Positions 4,165-5,048 of a stretch of 5,048 nt of DNA are shown one piece after another. The notes under the pieces were generated by a model, which saw only the letters and a list, made by a program, of their open reading frames with translations, was not told the DNA's origin and made no database searches. The position numbers were made by a program, and so were the translations under genes. The stretch's first letter is position 1. Each line of letters opens with the position of its first letter. Source of the DNA: an archaeon (GTDB lineage Archaea > Micrarchaeota > Micrarchaeia > Anstonellales > Bilamarchaeaceae); the NCBI GenBank assembly GCA_020052325.1, contig JAGVPF010000069.1:1-5048 (forward strand), in the 5' to 3' direction.

Positions 4165-5048
4165 AAATGCAAAATGGATTGATAATGATCCTGCTTGTAC
4201 TCGTTTCGATTAGCTTTTCCATGTACTACCCGCTAGATGATGCCCGGGATGGCTGCTATGAGTATGTAAATGAAGAAGCAGATCCCATAGTGGGGGATCC
4301 GGATTTGAGGGATGGGCATAAAGAGGTATTTGAGTATGAATTTGGGTTCTTCATTCCGCAAACCAACGCGGCCAAGGACGACCTGAAAATAGAGATAAAA
4401 CGGGTTGGCGGATTCGAAACATTAACTTATTGTACGGGACAAGGCGCTGTAATTTCGAAAATAAACGGATTGCGCGCATCTAGCGATAGTTCACAAGAGT
4501 ATCTAACGCTCTACCCAGAGGAAGAATTGGGCACTGGGGAAAACAGCTTCTACCTGGCAAATTATTCCGAAGCAGTCTATTCTTGCAGTGTGGGAAAGTG
4601 CTCGAGCAAAAGACCATTAGAGGCAGGTATTTGCACGTTTAAAGTGTGTGGGTTCTACCCAAGATTAAAGATATCCAGCACAACTCCGCCTCCATCCATT
4701 GAGATAAGGGAGAATCTCTCGTTGGGTATTACCATCGTGAATGAGGATCAGGTTGATGCAGGGGTAATCAAGGTATCTATCGAAGAAAGCGATTTTTTAA
4801 TAAATCCGGCAAGAACAGACGAAAACATTTTGTCGGATGATGAGGCTCCATTTAATGAATTTTCATACAGGGCCACATTCACCCCAAAGAAGTACACGGA
4901 GCTTGAAACCGGAGCGAGTGAAGTGTTCAAGAGGCTCGGTAAGGTCATCGTTTCCTATATAGATGTGAATGGAAATGTCAGAATATATTCAAAGGATCTG
5001 GGGGCGATTTCGGTAGTTAATACCAATAGGAGTAATGATAATACACAA
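4161..5048 (+). CDS. Unrecognised exported protein, truncated at the right edge
   Basis: All 296 codons from ATG 4161 to the window end are open with no stop, and a good ribosome site precedes the start. Residues 5-22 (NGLIMILLVLVSISFSMY) form a hydrophobic segment after a short basic start. This is a secretion signal, or an N-terminal anchor if it is not cleaved. No lipobox Cys follows it. The mature part is acidic, with six Cys (32, 91, 142, 147, 158, 163) that could form disulfides outside the cell. Three N-glycosylation sequons are at N134, N185 and N289. A Thr/Pro hinge (STTPPPS, 173-179) separates the Cys-rich part from a second region, SIEIRENLSLGITIVNED onward, whose alternating pattern suggests an Ig-like or CARDB-like beta sandwich. 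I recognise no family, and the C-terminus, where a membrane anchor might lie, is missing. It is more AT-rich than the left-hand genes. Confidence 0.75.
   Translation, partial: MKMQNGLIMILLVLVSISFSMYYPLDDARDGCYEYVNEEADPIVGDPDLRDGHKEVFEYEFGFFIPQTNAAKDDLKIEIKRVGGFETLTYCTGQGAVISKINGLRASSDSSQEYLTLYPEEELGTGENSFYLANYSEAVYSCSVGKCSSKRPLEAGICTFKVCGFYPRLKISSTTPPPSIEIRENLSLGITIVNEDQVDAGVIKVSIEESDFLINPARTDENILSDDEAPFNEFSYRATFTPKKYTELETGASEVFKRLGKVIVSYIDVNGNVRIYSKDLGAISVVNTNRSNDNTQ

Noticed and set aside
4748..4948. Minus-strand open frame of 66 codons within the exported-protein gene
   Set aside because: The plus strand is one uninterrupted 296-codon frame with a signal segment and ribosome site.

Overview
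The window looks like a piece of an archaeal chromosome. The evidence is a tRNA 2-thiolation ATPase of the Ncs6/CTU1 (archaeal NcsA) type next to a very small diglycine-ending sulfur carrier of the SAMP/ThiS type, an enolase, a ribbon-helix-helix/PIN toxin-antitoxin pair of a kind common in archaea, and A/T-rich promoter boxes about 26 nt upstream of start codons, as expected for TBP-driven, often leaderless archaeal transcripts. The lineage cannot be fixed from sequence alone. The gene set and short spacers would suit a DPANN or euryarchaeal genome, but that is inference.

Layout. (1) 1-62, minus: the first 20 codons of a gene that runs off the left edge, with its own promoter. (2) 178-1404, minus: a complete enolase with all catalytic residues. 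(3) 1405-1456: a 52-bp divergent promoter region. One A/T-rich box (1427-1434) is centred exactly midway between the likely enolase start and the first possible start of the next gene. (4) 1457-3246, plus: a tight three-gene unit of a HEAT-repeat protein, a 62-residue sulfur carrier ending in Gly-Gly, and an Ncs6/NcsA-type tRNA thiolase. The carrier and thiolase genes overlap by 8 nt, and the overlap contains the Gly-Gly codons. (5) 3249-3904, minus: a VapBC-like module, antitoxin first and toxin overlapping it by ATGA. It converges on the thiolase gene with only 2 bp between stop codons. Its toxin has Asn where the first catalytic Asp of PIN domains belongs. An inverted repeat that is a good operator candidate lies just upstream. 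(6) 3905-4160: 256 bp of mostly AT-rich DNA without a standard gene. It holds the antitoxin promoter and operator and the promoter of the last gene. A 23-codon, Trp-rich upstream ORF at its right end overlaps the next start by ATGA. (7) 4161 to the right edge, plus: an unrecognised exported protein with a signal peptide, six cysteines and a predicted beta-rich body, open at the edge.

How the genes work together. The best-supported functional link is sulfur carrier plus thiolase. The carrier would be adenylated and thiocarboxylated at its C-terminal Gly by an E1-like enzyme that is not in this window, and would then donate sulfur for 2-thiolation of U34 in tRNA. The HEAT protein is in the same transcription unit, but its role is unknown. 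Base composition changes at about 3247. A sample line of the thiolase gene (2641-2700) is 60% G+C, while sample lines in the PIN gene (3541-3600) and the exported-protein gene (4801-4860) are both 38%. The right third may therefore be a more recently acquired or differently constrained segment.
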